NCBI RefSeq assembly: GCF_000143415.4
Contig: NW_003314357.1
Coordinates: 622,821-686,820 of the forward strand
Length of the DNA: 64,000 nt
From: Selaginella moellendorffii
Taxonomy: Eukaryota; Streptophyta; Lycopodiopsida; Selaginellales; Selaginellaceae
Reading direction: 5' to 3'
Both the position numbers and the translations under genes were made by a program. The notes under the pieces are model-generated. The model ran no database searches, had not been told where the DNA came from, and saw only the letters and a list, made by a program, of their open reading frames with translations. Shown piece after piece: positions 43,886 through 56,996 of this stretch; position 1 is the first letter of the stretch; every line of letters begins with the position of its first letter.

Positions 43886-46450
43886 ATTAATGGGTATTAA
43901 TTTGTTGTGATATTGTAAATCTTTTTATTTACAATATCAATTCCATAATTGAGAATTATATACTTGTATTGTTATTTAATGTTGATACTTTTAACTTCCA
44001 CCTTCAACTGTAATGCTTTCGAGTATGTTGCCTTGCTTCCTTTGATTATGTATTTGTAATTTTCACACATTCATTCTTTCTTGTTTTTAGAATTTCTTAA
44101 GAAAAGTGCTAAAGTTGAGTTTGTGGTTATGGTTGTAAAGTGTTCTTTTCAAATTTAAAGTTTGCTTCAACTAAAGCCCAAAGCTCCAAATTCATCAATA
44201 TCACCCCTTCTTCAACTAATCAAATACATAGTATATATTCTACTTTCTGGATAATTAACACTACATAGACTATGTGAGCAAAACTTCTATAGGACATAAC
44301 AACATGAATAATCACAATATTGTGGAGGATTGCCATATTGTTATCTACAAAAACAATCAACTGGAGTGTGTAAAGGTCATATAGTAATTTTCTTACTATA
44401 TAATATTCCTCCAATCCAAGTAAAACATTTGATTGTAGAACTTACTTTAAGTTGATATCTAACTCACTAATTTCCATGAATCTTTCCTAATTTGACTTGG
44501 AAGAACCTAGGCTCTTCATTGCTCAAAAGCATTGGTTTTCTTTGTTCTATAGTTATATATTTATACTTGAGATAGTGCAAATGTGTTTGTTGTATGGGCT
44601 CACTTATTCATTCCTTTCTTTTGATAGTTTCAAGGTTCTCAGTTGGTTTTATTGCAAATTAAATTCAAAAATCATATAAAGTTGATCTCATCACTTTTAT
44701 TACTTTGTGACCAAGAGGTTGTGTCAATGTTGTAATAGATAAGAATTCCACTAAACCCTCAAAATAACATTGATTTTTTTTATAACTTAGCCTTAAATAT
44801 AAAAGTATATAAAGATCTATTGTAGCATAGAGATGACCAAGTCATTCTAGAATGTTTTATTTGAAAATATGCATTTAGAGAAATTTGTTTTTGATAGCCA
44901 TATCATATGGTAAATTTCAATAAGATTTATTGTTAACACTTCATAGCAAGTATTTCAAAACTCATTGAATAAAAAAAGAGAATTAATAAAGATATCAATA
45001 TGAGTACTTCCTTAACTAAAGTTCTTAAATGTGGAAAATAAATAAACCACTATGTCAGCCAAGTTTGTAGTTGTAGAATTGCATTTTTTATAAATATTAC
45101 CTTCAACCCACTATAAACGTATAAACTTGTAATACTTATTTGCATCTTGTAAAGTGCTTATACCTTTTAAACTTTAACAAAACCACTTGTGGTTATTATG
45201 GTGTTCAACTTAAATACATTAACCTATGCTTTCATATAAACTTATTTCTTAATGGAAAAGGCAACTCTTTCTCATTTAACTAAAACCTTGTTTAGACAAT
45301 TCTAATACCTTATCAATTTCTTTATGCTTTGTTACTCATGAAACCGTAAAACATTAATGGTGTTGAAAATCCTAATTCAACTTAGTATATATTATTTAGT
45401 AGTGTTTAAAAAAGAACTTAAAATGGCATCTCTTTCAAATATCTATATTTGCTAATATAAGGAGCTAGTAAATAGTGAGCCAAGGGAGTCAACAAAAATA
45501 TTCTGATACACTAAAGAATATTTTATTAAGGTTTTCGCTGCAAACAGTTTTATTATTCATATGTTTCAAATAAAATTTAATTCAATTAATATTTACATCT
45601 GTTTAACTTACCACCATCTAATCTTTGTGGCAGAGGTTTTGGGTTATCACCTAATTTAGAGAGTAATTTGTTAATTTAATATTCAATAATTAGTATTTAT
45701 ACTAATTGTTTAAGTTATATATTCATATTAAGTTGATACAATACCAATATCTATTTTTTTCACCGTTTGTTCAAAACATTATGATGAATCCAAGGTTTAA
45801 CATTTAGATCCATAATATGCAAAGGATGAAAGACTTTCAAAGTTTAACGTTAAAAAAAGTATATGCAATTGCAACTTGGGAATTAGTTGATTATGATGTT
45901 GTGAAAATTACCATTTACAATATCACTTTGTTAACTGAAAACTATATACTTGTGATTATGGTATTATTGATTGATGTTCGTATTTACTTTTTAACTATAT
46001 TGCCTTTGAGTATATTGTCTTTGCTTCCTTTGACTAAGTATTTGTAAGATTTAAATAATCTTGAAAGATTTAAATAACTTAAATTGTAATTATGAATTTT
46101 GTATATATGTACAGGGCATGGTTGAAAGAAGAATATAACATCTAATCTACAATAAAATCTTGGAGAAAATTAAGTCCCATATACACTAATGAAAAAAGTT
46201 AAATATACTGATATAAATACGTTTGTGAATAGGCTTGTACAGAATTAAAGTGACCAAACACTATAAATCTATAATTGGTTTGCTTAAGCAAACCTGTAGC
46301 AGTATTGACTATATTTAAATATACTTGGAGATTCTAGGATATTTTAATAGCTAATAGTTGTTGTTCATTTAGATTAATCTTTTTATTATATTCTTTCCTA
46401 AACACTTTCTAGTATATTCTTTTTTATTCTACTATTGATATGGAATAATA

Positions 46451-47059
46451 TCACCATGGTGTGCCACTTAAGATCCTTTTGCATCTTTTCAGGTGCCATC
46501 TTTGTTTGGGTTTTATGGACAGCACCATCAACCTTGCATCACACTCTTTCCTTGCAAAGTTTACCAACCTCCCGAGATAAGCTTTTCTCTCATTGAGCAA
46601 GCATGCTGAGTAGTGGATTCCATCCAGATTTCTCTCCCAGATTTGTGAGTGGAGCCTCTTCTCTGCTAAGTCGCTGTGTGCCTTGAGCGCCACCATGAAA
46701 GTCTGAGCGTTTGGCTGCTGGCTTGCTCATAGCACTCAAGAGCAAAGGTTGTTCTCAGCATATCCCAGGAAACGATGTTTTGCTACTCCATGCAAAGTTT
46801 CAGTGTTTGGAGGCAGGCCAGCTTCTCGTTGCATCTGATAGAAGACGTGCTGTCCCATGATGATCATGTTCCAGGCAACCAACGTCATGTTTATTTGTCC
46901 TCCTGAACACTTGTGATGCTTCCACATGTCCACGAGGCTACTTGCGACGAATGTATTGGCTTTGTATTCACAATTTGCGAGGTAGACCAACCTATCCTGT
47001 TCTTCGTCCCATCCTGTTGAACAACCTGTGTTGCAAGCCGCAGTGTAGACTTCGACCAT
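46451..47059 (-). pseudogene. Captured PPR-protein fragments, copy B3
   Basis: 46736-47059 carries ANTFVASSLVDMW and LVAWNMIIMG; 46451-46696 carries MVALKAHSDLAEKRLHSQIW and a lysine-rich end. Both resemble PPR repeats, in different frames. Nearly identical to the copies at 54635-55243 and 62741-63340. Confidence 0.55.
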
Positions 47060-47474
47060 ACTTTCACAATTGCACTTGCTTGATTCCTGGCTTGACTCTG
47101 GAGAAACTTATCTGGCTGCTATGCCCTGCACTGCTTCTTCTCATCGAAATTGAGATTTGAGCGCCTGCAAGAACAGAAGCAAAAGTAGTACGTTACCTTT
47201 TCTCAAACCTTTCGTCTCAAGCAACTTCTCTGGTCTTTGGAGGTGCACTAACGTCTGCCTCTAGAGGATAGCTCAGTCAAATCGAAACTTGGTAGGTTCT
47301 TGCTCTATTTTCCAGTCCATGTTCCGAGCCAGCTGTGCAATAACTTCCAAGTCTGGTTATGTGATCTTCACTGTCCGTGAGCAAGAGCCTGCTGTCTTCT
47401 TGCTCTGCAACTTCATCTCCTTGAAGATTGTTTGTACACAATCTTCCATGTGACAACGCATGCACTGTGCTGAG

Positions 47475-48209
47475 TTACGCGTCACTGCCAGTGTTGGCAG
47501 GACACTTTGAGGAGAATCCTAGAGTGCCATTGCTGTGCAAACCACGAGTGTGAGCTTCCAGCTGTTTCTTCTCAGTCGGAGGATCGTCCACCACAACTTC
47601 GATCTGCCACCCGGGATCCTGAAAGATCACATTACTGCGCTGCTTCCTTCGAGATAACATCCATCGCACGAGCAAAAAGCACGCGAGCAGCACCAAGATC
47701 GCAACCAAAACCTAGAGAAGAAACTGGAGCAGCGACCACAGCGTCCTCCGAACCACTGTAACTACTGCTGCGGGTGTTGGTGTGGCCACTGCTGCGTCGT
47801 GACCGTCGCGACGATGGTGGTGGTGGTGGTGGTGGTGGTGGTGGTTGTGGCGTCCTCCATGGTGGTGACCATGGTGATGGTGGTGAACAACCAGAGGAGC
47901 TCCATCACCGTGATGATGATGGTACACTGCTGCTGCTGGAGCTGGATGGTGGTGGCGAGCATGATCAAGGATAGCAGGCGCTGGAGCTAGATGAGCAGGG
48001 TGGCCGTGAGCAGGGTGAACGAAAGCAGCTGGCGCTGGGGCTCGATCTGGAGCGTCACCTTGAAGAACTGGAGCTAAAGCTGGCGCTGGCTCATGGCCTT
48101 GGTGTCCATGGTGGTGTGCTGGATGTGCTGGAGCTAGAGCTGGAGCTCGCAGGTGTGAAGCTCGGTGATGGCCGCCGTGCCAGGGCGCTTGAGCTCGGCG
48201 GGCAAGCAT
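47475..48209 (-). pseudogene. His-rich membrane protein ORF, copy B3
   Basis: The longest uninterrupted Ala/Pro/His half: 48209 to 47712, starting MLARRAQAPWHGGHH and reaching a run of ten His; the upstream Met is lost (ATG to ATA). A TAG at 47712-47714 replaces the first Trp of the membrane segment (LLQFLL*VLVAI); below it 47708-47475 stays open through LACFLLVRWMLSRRKQ to the natural stop. Thus only one nonsense change separates this copy from a full frame. Confidence 0.62.
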
Positions 48210-48384
48210 TGGGGCGGCGTGAGCGCGAGAGCCTATAGCTTACCTAACGAGAGCTTCTACAATAGAAAAATCCAAGCGAGAAAGATTATAACCTAACCCT
48301 TGACTTAGAAAAAATAAACAGGTACTTTTGGCTTTGTGAAAAAAAAAATGAGTGGACACCTTGGTGGACACCTTCCAAATTGGT

Positions 48385-51300
48385 GGCCACCATTTCCTGA
48401 GTGGACACCTTAGCGTCAACAACATTTTATTGGTGCTGCTGTAATAGAAGGTTTGGACACTGAGATGCATTTGGGAAACAAGGAGTTGCACAAGTAACAG
48501 AGGGACCTTACATAAATAAGTTAGTGACCCCTCCATATTTCTTTCGGAAGTATCATCAAGAGGTTCACTCGGCACCAATTCATCCAGTATTTATTTTCCA
48601 AGCTTATTTTTATAACAAGCAGTCTCCTATTATTTTCTCTGTGTTGGTTGATATATGTTCAAGTTTATCTTCTATTGCTTGACTTGTTGCCACATGTTGC
48701 CATCTACACTTGCATTATGTAATGGAGCCAGTTTTCATTGTTTATGGCAACGGCCATACATATGCATGTGCACGGGATGAGGTGAACCTAGTTGTGCGTG
48801 TGGGCAATCTCGAGTTTGGGTTGCAATTATTGTGGGTGGTGCCAAATCAAGCTTTTGACTTCATCCTTGGTATAGATTGGTTGCAGCGCAATCATGCCAA
48901 ATATGACTTTAAGGCTTCTCCCCCTTGTTTTATATTTCTTTATATTTCATCCATTCCTCTAACTTCCGTACTCTTTGTCCCTCTACTTCTACTTCTACTT
49001 CCATTTCTTTTGTCCCCCCATTACTTCCTCCTATGTTTCCATCTTGTTTTGCTCTTCTCTTTTCCGATCCCTTTGATATCTTTGTGTTGCAGCAGTTGAC
49101 TGGCTCATGAAGAGTATTCTGATCTCTTTGAATTTGACCTATTATTTAGGGCCAACATTGCCACATGTCATCCGATTCCAACTGGGGAAGCTCGTCCAAT
49201 CAAGGTTTCTGTTTGTCATCAGTCACCCAAAGAGATCAAGATTTTTACGTGCATTAAAAGGGTGTTATTCGGAGTCCTTGGGCATGTGAACCTCATCTTG
49301 TGATGAAGCCTGATGGGAGTATTTATTTCTGCATTGACTATTGTCCGTTAAACGAAGTGACAATCCCAGATGTGTATCCTCTTCCTTACATGGCTGATCT
49401 TTTGGATCGTCTGGGGTGAAATCATTGGTTCACCAAACTAGATCTTACTTCTGGTTATTGGCAAGTACTAATGGCCGAAGAAAATATTCCTAAAACTACT
49501 TTTTGTACATTATTTGGTTTGTACGAGTTCTTGGTGATGCCGTTTGGTTTGAACAATGCTCTTGGAACTTTTCAGTGGATGATGGATGAGGTTCTTTGCG
49601 ATATGTTGGAGATAACTACTGACTTCATTGATGATGTCTTGATCCACTCGGAGGGGACGTGGGAAGAGCACATTCATGATGTTTGTAAAATGTTGGATCA
49701 ACTATGGGATGTTGATTTAAAGTTGAAGCGGTCGAAGTGCGTGTTTGGGTCCAAAGACATGACTTATCTTGGGTACCATATTTCTCGTAAGGGTTTACAA
49801 GTTGATCATGAAAAACTTGTGGCTATCCTAAAGTTCCTTATTCCAAAGTGTGTAAATGATGTAGCGCTTCCTGGGCAAGGTGTCGTTTTGTGGATCATCT
49901 TTTTGATCTCACTACACCATTGCGAGCGTTGTTGAAGTCATCAATGTCATCTTTCATCTAGTCTTTGGATTGTGAGCAAGCGTATGTGGATCTCAAAGAG
50001 ATATTGACAACTCCTCCGGTTTTGGCATATCCTAACTACACTCGACCTTTTATTTTGCACATGGATGTTTTTGATATTAGTCCTAGAAGTGTGTTGATGC
50101 AAAAGAGCCCAAATGTGCTTGGTCAGCACCATCCTATTGTATATATAAGCCGTACATTACAACTAGCAGAGGTGAACTACTCCACGACAGAGAAAGAGTG
50201 TTTCGCAGTAATGTAGGGTTTCGAGAAACTTCATGCATATTTATATGGTTCTCAAATGTTACTTAAAAGTGATCATGCTACCGTTACTTCATTATTGAAG
50301 CGGAAGAACCTGGTTGATTATACTGCTCAGTGGGCTTTGAAGCTTCAGATATTTGATTTTGATGTTGTTCATCACCTAAGGAATTCTATGGCTAATGTTG
50401 ATGCCCTTTCTTGAGCTCTTCTTTCTTCTTCTCTTTCTTCTCATGTTTCTAACAAGCCTATTATTCCAACATTTGTGAATTTTCTAGATGAGGATTTTGT
50501 GCCGTTGGCAGTTGCTGTACTTGACATTCAATATCCACAAGGTGTAGAACAAGATTTACTTTCTTTTAATGAGGTTCGTAAAGCTCAAAAGATTGAGCTG
50601 TGGATTCAAATGCTTTAAGATGGGTTTGAGAATCTTGCATCACTTGCTGATAACTTGCCATTCTGGCATTTACATTCTCAATATCGCCTTAAAGATGGCC
50701 TTCTTTATTTTGTGGGGACAAATCCTAATAATCCTTTACGGCTGGTGGTGCCTTCTGTCTTTATTCTATAGTTTCCCCATGCCTACCATGATTCTTCTGT
50801 TCTAGACAAGCATATGGAATATCGTTGTGTGATTGAAAAGTTGCACAGGTCTTTCTATTGGCTGGAGATGCAACGTGACGTTATCCAGTATGTGCGTAAC
50901 TATATTTGGTGCCAAGCCCATAATACTCTCCCTCGTGCCTTGGAAAGACAATTGGAGTCAATTGCAAATTTTCTTTTGTTTAAGTTGGTGGCATTTGATC
51001 TTATAAAACCTTTTCTTCAATCGATTATTGGCAATGAGTATGTTATTATTGCTTTTGACTACTTGACTCATTAGGTGGAAGTTGGTGCTCTTGCTAGTGC
51101 CTTTGCAACTGCTATTGAATACTTCTTCCTCAATTGAGTGGTGTTCTAGCATTCTTGTCTAGAGCGGATTCTTTTGAACAATGGTCCCGTATTTATAGCT
51201 GAGGCATTTCATGTTTTAACATCTCAGTTTGGGATACGCCACACTTTCATGAATGCTTATTATCCATAATTAGACGGTTTGGTGGAATGGCTCATTCGGA

Positions 51301-52126
51301 CGTTCAAAGGGATGATTGCAAAGTACGTGAACTTTCAACATTCGAATTGGGATGGTTATTTACCTTCTCTTTGGTATGCATATGTCACAAGGGTGTAGAG
51401 TTCTATTGTTGCTTCATCATATAAACTTCTATGTGGTCATGATATAATATTACCAATAGAGCTGGGTTTACCTTTGCAATTGTCATGAGCTACCGATGCT
51501 AAATTGTGGGATTAGTATTTGACGAGCATTCTTCCACTTGTTTGAGTGGAGTCTACCAAACACTTAGGCTGCATACAAGTGGGATAACAATAGTGCTACA
51601 AGTCCCATCATCGTCCGCATACGGAGTACAAAGTGAATGATATGGTGTTAGTCCATTTTCCCCATCTTACAGTATGTGGTTTATTTAAAGGGGTCCTTGC
51701 TCAGTGGAAAGGACCATATTGAGTGTTGCAGCAAGTTGGACCACAAATTTATGAGGTTTGGCATGACATCCAATAGGCAAATCTTCCAAAAATTGTGTAT
51801 ATACAACGGTTAAAACGCTTCATATAAAAAGATCAGAAACAATTAATACCACCTATAGATCTGCCAATGCCTCCTCCTGACATTCCTCTAGATCCAACCC
51901 ATCTACAAAAGAACCCTGATGGTCTTCCATTATTCCGAGAGGAGGGATGATGTGAGGTCTAAGTCCAAGTGTACGGCTATGATGTTGTATATTAATATTA
52001 GTGTAGTGAGATTTTAGTAGCCATCGGATTAGTTTCAATCCAGACCACTTGTTTCTATATATAAACTAGGTTTTTTGGGCTAATGCATATTTTTCGTATT
52101 CTCTTTCCATATTCCATACACTCACA
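48385..52126 (+). mobile_element. Ty3/gypsy retrotransposon copy 4, 5'-truncated
   Basis: Starts at the gag-protease junction, with a protease remnant (48710-49100; FDFILGIDWLQRNHAKYDF), reverse transcriptase (49471-49935, FIDDVLIHSEGTWEEH), RNase H (49965-50216 onward), integrase (50814-51074, CIWCQAHNT-like zinc finger and AFDLIKPF) and GPY region. A polypurine tract precedes the 3' LTR at 51951-52126 (TGTGAG...CACTCACA). ATCT (52127-52130) follows, the site also used by copy 2; the undisturbed site is AGATCTGAA at 57683-57690. Many stops. Confidence 0.87.
51951..52126 (+). repeat. 3' LTR of gypsy copy 4 (176 bp)
   Basis: TGTGAGGTCT to ACTCACA, flanked on the right by ATCTGAAATTTT, the start of the unit's AT-rich arm. 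Confidence 0.87.
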
Positions 52127-54634
52127 ATCTGAAATTTTAAAGGTTTTTATTTCTGACCTAATTTAAATAATAAATTAACTATATTTAGTATTACTAAATA
52201 TATAATTATTACTATAAAATCCTAATTTATATATTAATCTTTATTTATAAATATATCAAATTAAATTACAATACTAATAACTAGTTCTTTTCCAAAGTCT
52301 TTGATTCTTCTAACCATGCATTTGTAATGTTAAGGAACATTAATTTCTTGAGAAAAGTGAGATTGTTATTATAATTGTAAAGTTTTCATTTCAAATTTAA
52401 AGCTTGTTTCAACAAAAGCATAAAGCTCCAAATTCATCAATTTCACCCAAATAACCAAATATATGGTATATCTTTTGGTTTTTGAATAATTGACCATGTG
52501 TGCAGAACTTTCGTAGGGCATAACCATATGAATTGATCACATTGTTCTGGAGGATTGCCATATTGTTTTCATCTACAAAAACAATCAGCTAGAGTGCGTA
52601 AAGTTCATATAATAATTTGCCTACCACATAATATTCCTCCAATCCAAAAAAAATATTTGACTGTAGAACTTGCTCTAGGTTGACATATAGCTCACTAAAT
52701 CTTATGAATATTTTATTCTTTGACATAAAAGTAGCTAGGCTTTTAATTGCTCAAAAGTATTGGTCCTTTATGTTCTATAGTTACATACTCATGTTTGGGA
52801 TGGTACAAATTTCTCAATTGCTTGGGCTTACTTATTGTTTTCTTCTGAGAGTTTTAAGGTTCTTAATTGGTTTTATTGTAAATTAAATTCCAATAGCATT
52901 TAAAGTTGATCCCATCACTTTGTGAGGTTGTGACCAAGAGGTTGTGTCAATGTTATAGTAAATAAGCATTCCAAAAAATCTTTAAAATTATATGTATTTT
53001 ATTATAACTTAGCCTTTTATATAAGAGTGCATAAAGGTCTATTGTAAGATAGAGGTGAGCAAGAAAGTTTTATATTAAAATATGCATTTAGAGCAAATTT
53101 TTTTCAATAGTGGGTAGCAAGTATTTTAAAACTCATTTAATAAAGAAAGAGAATTAATAAAGAAATCAAACTTGTATTCTCTATAAACATTACCTTCAAC
53201 CCACTAAAATGTATAAACTTGTATTACTTGTTTAAATTTTCTAAAGTGTTTGTACTTTTTAAACTCTAGCACAATCAGTTGTGCTTATCATGGTATTCAC
53301 CTTGAATGCATTTTTCTATATGTTCATGTAACTCTACTCTTGATAGAGAAGGCAATTCCACTTTCAGATAATTAAAATTTTATTTTTGGAACCATTACAT
53401 ATAATTCTAATGCCTAAACAATTTTTTTATGCTTCATTACTCATGAAACTGTAAAGCATTTGTGGTGTTGAAAATTTTATTCCAACATGATATACGTTGT
53501 TCAAAAAAGAACTTAAAATAGCATTTCTCTTAAATAACTATTACCATCAAGGATTATGCTCTATATAAAAGGATTTTTTAATAAAGAGAACTTAAATAAA
53601 GGAGTTCACAAAAATATTTTTATACACTAAAGAATATTTTATTGAGGTTTTAGCTGTAATATTTTTATTAAACAGGTATTTTAAAAATAGTAATTTAAGT
53701 ATCTAATCTTTATTGGCAATAGTTTTTATTTGATAGAGGCTTTGCATTATCACCTAATTTAGAGAAACAATTATTATTTTTATATCTAATAATTAGTACT
53801 TATACTAATTATTAACGATATATATCTATAATATGCTTTTATTAAATTTTTAGTGTAATTATAAGAAATGCGCTATATTTTTTTCACTGTCATTTATATA
53901 AAATTTATTTTAATTTCAAATGCAATATCAATATCTATTTTTTTCACCTCATATTGAGATGTTATAATGAATGCAAAGTTTAACACTTGGATCCATCCTA
54001 TGCAAAGGATAAAATACTCTAGAATTTTAGCATTTAAAGAATTATGTGTAATTGCAACTTTGTTGTAAAGCTTTCTATTTACAATGTCACTTCCATAAAT
54101 GAGAATCATATACTTGTGATGATGGTCTTGCTACTTAACCTTGATCTTTTACTTTTAATTATAATGCCTTTGAGTATGATTTCTTTGCTTCCTTTGACCA
54201 AATATTTGTAATCTCATATATTTGTTGTTTCTCGTCTACTAATATGAAATCAAGAAAGATTTAAAGAACTTGAATTGTAATTATAAAGTTTGTATATATG
54301 TACAGGGCATGGTTGAAAGAAGAATATAACATCTAATCTACAATAAAATCTTGGAGAAAATTAAGTCCCATATACACTAATGAAAAAAGTTCTATATACT
54401 AATGTAAATACATTTGTGAATAGGCTTGTACAGATTTAAAGTGACCAAACACTATAAATCTATAATTGGTTTGCTTAAGCAAACCTGTAGCAGTATTGAC
54501 TATATTTAAATATGCTTGGAGATTCTAGGATATTTTAATAGCTAATAGTTGTTGTTCATTTAGATTAATCTTTTTATTATATTAAACACTTTCTAGTATA
54601 TTCTTGTTTATTCTACTATTGATATGGAATAATA

Positions 54635-55243
54635 TCACCATGGTGTGCCACTTAAGATCCTTTTGCGTCTTTTCAGGTGCCATCTTTGTTTGGGTTTTAT
54701 GGACAGCTCCATCAACCTTGCATCACACTCTTTCCTTGCAAAGTTTACCAACCTCCCGAGATAAGCTTTTCTCTCATTGAGCAAGCATGCTGAGTAGTGG
54801 ATTCCATCCAGATTTCTCTCCCAGATTTGTGAGTGGAGCCTCTTCTCTGCTAAGTCGCTGTGTGCCTTGAGCGCCACCATGAAAGTCTGAGCGTTTGGCT
54901 GCTGGCTTGCTCATAGCACTCAAGAGAAAAGGCTGTTCTCAGCATATCCCAGGAAACGATGTTTTGCTACTCCATGCAAAGTCTCAGCGTTTGGAGGCAG
55001 GCCAACTTCTCGTTGCATCTGATAGAAGACGTGCTGTCCCATGATGATCGTGTTCCAGGCAACCAACGTCATGTTTATTTGTCCTCCTGAACACTTGTGA
55101 TGCTTCCACATGTCCACGAGGCTGCTTGCGACGAATGCATCGGCTTTGTATTCACAATTTGCGAGGAAAACCAACCTATCCTGTTCTTCGTCCCATCCTG
55201 TTGAACAACCTGTGTTGCAAGCTGCAGTGTAGACTTCGACCAT
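54635..55243 (-). pseudogene. Captured PPR-protein fragments, copy B4
   Basis: Same layout as 46451-47059: ADAFVASSLVDMW and LVAWNTIIMG in the first piece, MVALKAHSDLAEKRLHSQIW in the second, frames not continuous. Confidence 0.55.
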
Positions 55244-55669
55244 ACTTTCACAAGTGCACTTGCTTGATTCCCGGCTTGACTCTGGAGAAACTTATCTGGC
55301 TGCTATGCCCTGCACTGCGTCTTCTCATCGAAGTTGAGCTTTGAGCGCCTGCAAGAACAGAGAGAAAAAGTAGTACGTTACCTTTTCTCAAACCTTTCGT
55401 CTCAAACAACTTCTCTGGCCTTTGGAGGTGCACTGACGTCTTCTCCCCCGTCACTCTAGAGGATAGCTCAGTCAAATCGAAACTTGGTAGGTTCTTGCTC
55501 TATTTTCCAGTCCATGTTCCGAGCCAGCTGTGCAATAACCTCCAAGTCTGGTTATGTGATCTTCACTGTCCGTGAGCAAGAGCCTGCTGTCTTCTTGCTC
55601 TGCAACTTCATCTCCTTGAAGATTGTTTGTACACAATCTTCCATGTGACAACGCATGCACTGTGCTGAG

Positions 55670-56420
55670 TTACGCGTCACTGCCAGTGTTGGCAGGACAC
55701 TTTGAGGAGAATCCTAGAGTGCCATTGCTGTGCAAACCACGAGTGTGAGCTTCCAGCTGTTTCTTCTCAGTCGGAGGATCGTCCACCACAACTTCGATCT
55801 GCCACCCGGGATCCTGAAAGATCACATTACTGCGCTGCTTCCTTCGAGATAACATCCATCGCACGAGCAAAAAGCACGCGAGCAGCACCAAGATTGCAAC
55901 CAAAACCCAGAGAAGAAACTGGAGCAGCGACCACGGCGTCCTCCGAACCACTGTAACTACTGCTGCGGGTGTTGGTGTGGCCACTGCTGCGTCGTGACCG
56001 TCGCGACGATGGTGGTGGTGGTGGTGGTGGTGGTGGTGGTGGTTGTGGCGTCCTCCATGGTGGTGACCATGGTGGTGACCATGGTGATGGTGGTGAACAA
56101 CCAGAGGAGCTCCATCACCGTGATGACGATGGTACACTGCTGCTGCTGGAGCTGGATGGTGGTGGCGAGCATGATCGAGGATAGCAGGCGTTGGAGCTAG
56201 ATGAGCAGGGTGGCCATGAGCAGGGTGAACGAAAGCAGCTGGCGCTGGGGCTCGATCTGGAGCGTCACCTTGAAGAACTGGAGCTAAAGCTGGCGCTGGC
56301 TCGTGGCCTTGGTGTCCATGGTGGTGTGCTGGATGTGCTGGAGCTGCGGGTGTGAAGCTCGGTGATGGCCGCCATGCCAGGGCGCTTGAGCTCGGCGGGC
56401 AAGCATTGGGGCAGCGTGAG
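55670..56420 (-). pseudogene. His-rich membrane protein ORF, copy B4
   Basis: The His run (11 residues), membrane segment LLQFLLWVLVAILVLLACFL and tail are intact from about 56137 to 55670, but a 13-bp deletion near 56345 shifts the frame of the N-terminal Ala/Pro/His part, whose ATG is lost or displaced (upstream reading MVSHTHAAPMLARR). Downstream, at 55472-55660, the unidentified exon again carries the 12-bp deletion that creates a stop. Confidence 0.6.
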
Positions 56421-56971
56421 TGTGAGAGACCATAGCTTACCTGACGAGAGCTTCGACAATAGAAAAATCCAAGCGAGAAAGATTATAACCTAACCCTTGA
56501 CTTAGAAAAAATAAAGAGGTACTTTTGGCTTTGTGAAAAAAAAAAACGAGTGGACTCGAGAGCTGGTGACGCTGTGGATTGTCAGCAAGGGTGCCATCGG
56601 GCTTGAGCATGCCAAAGAGCCCAAACCTAGATGTGAACAGTGATTTAATCTCACAATCACGAAATGCTCTAGGTACAAATATTTCAAAAAGAGAAAACAA
56701 CTTTAATTTGATGGAAACTTCGTTTTAAGCTCAATCCTAATGTAGTGAATAAAACTTTTTTACTCGCTTTTCAAACCTCTGGAAACTTGGCACTCATTGA
56801 ATGCGAGTCATGGAGCTCATGGAGACAAAAGCCATCAGCGTGCACAAACTACTTCTTTTTGCAAAAAAGTGGGAAAAAAGAACACAAGATAAATATCTAT
56901 GAACACCAGTAAAGGTCAACACCAGTAAAATTGCTCAAAACCCCTAGAACGATCCAATAATTGAACATATT

Positions 56972-56996
56972 TGGAGATGCTGGGTATCGATCCCGG
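56972..56996 (-). pseudogene. 3' end of a tRNA-Ala relic in unit 4
   Basis: Minus strand CCGGGATCGATACCCAGCATC then TCCA: T-arm and correct acceptor 3' strand of tRNA-Ala. The 5' part is deleted at 57000, where AGATTA joins. Confidence 0.6.

Larger units (their letters stand above)
43885..48358 (+). repeat. Large repeat unit 3: AT-rich arm and block B3
   Basis: 43885-44040 equals the end of an arm (54060-54210), 44080-46440 equals an arm (52345-54640), 46440-48358 equals block B. The flank is replaced by gypsy copy 4, 5'-truncated at a short homology (GTGGACACCTT). The arm, about 2.4 kb, has no gene I can recognise; its short frames are AT-driven. Confidence 0.75.

Noticed and set aside
47774-47990. 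Poly-Val and poly-Gly/Asp frames opposite the His-rich ORFs (also at 25051-25324, 33401-33611, 55969-56200)
   Set aside because: They are antisense readings of the CAC/CAT-rich repeat and have no domain or independent support.
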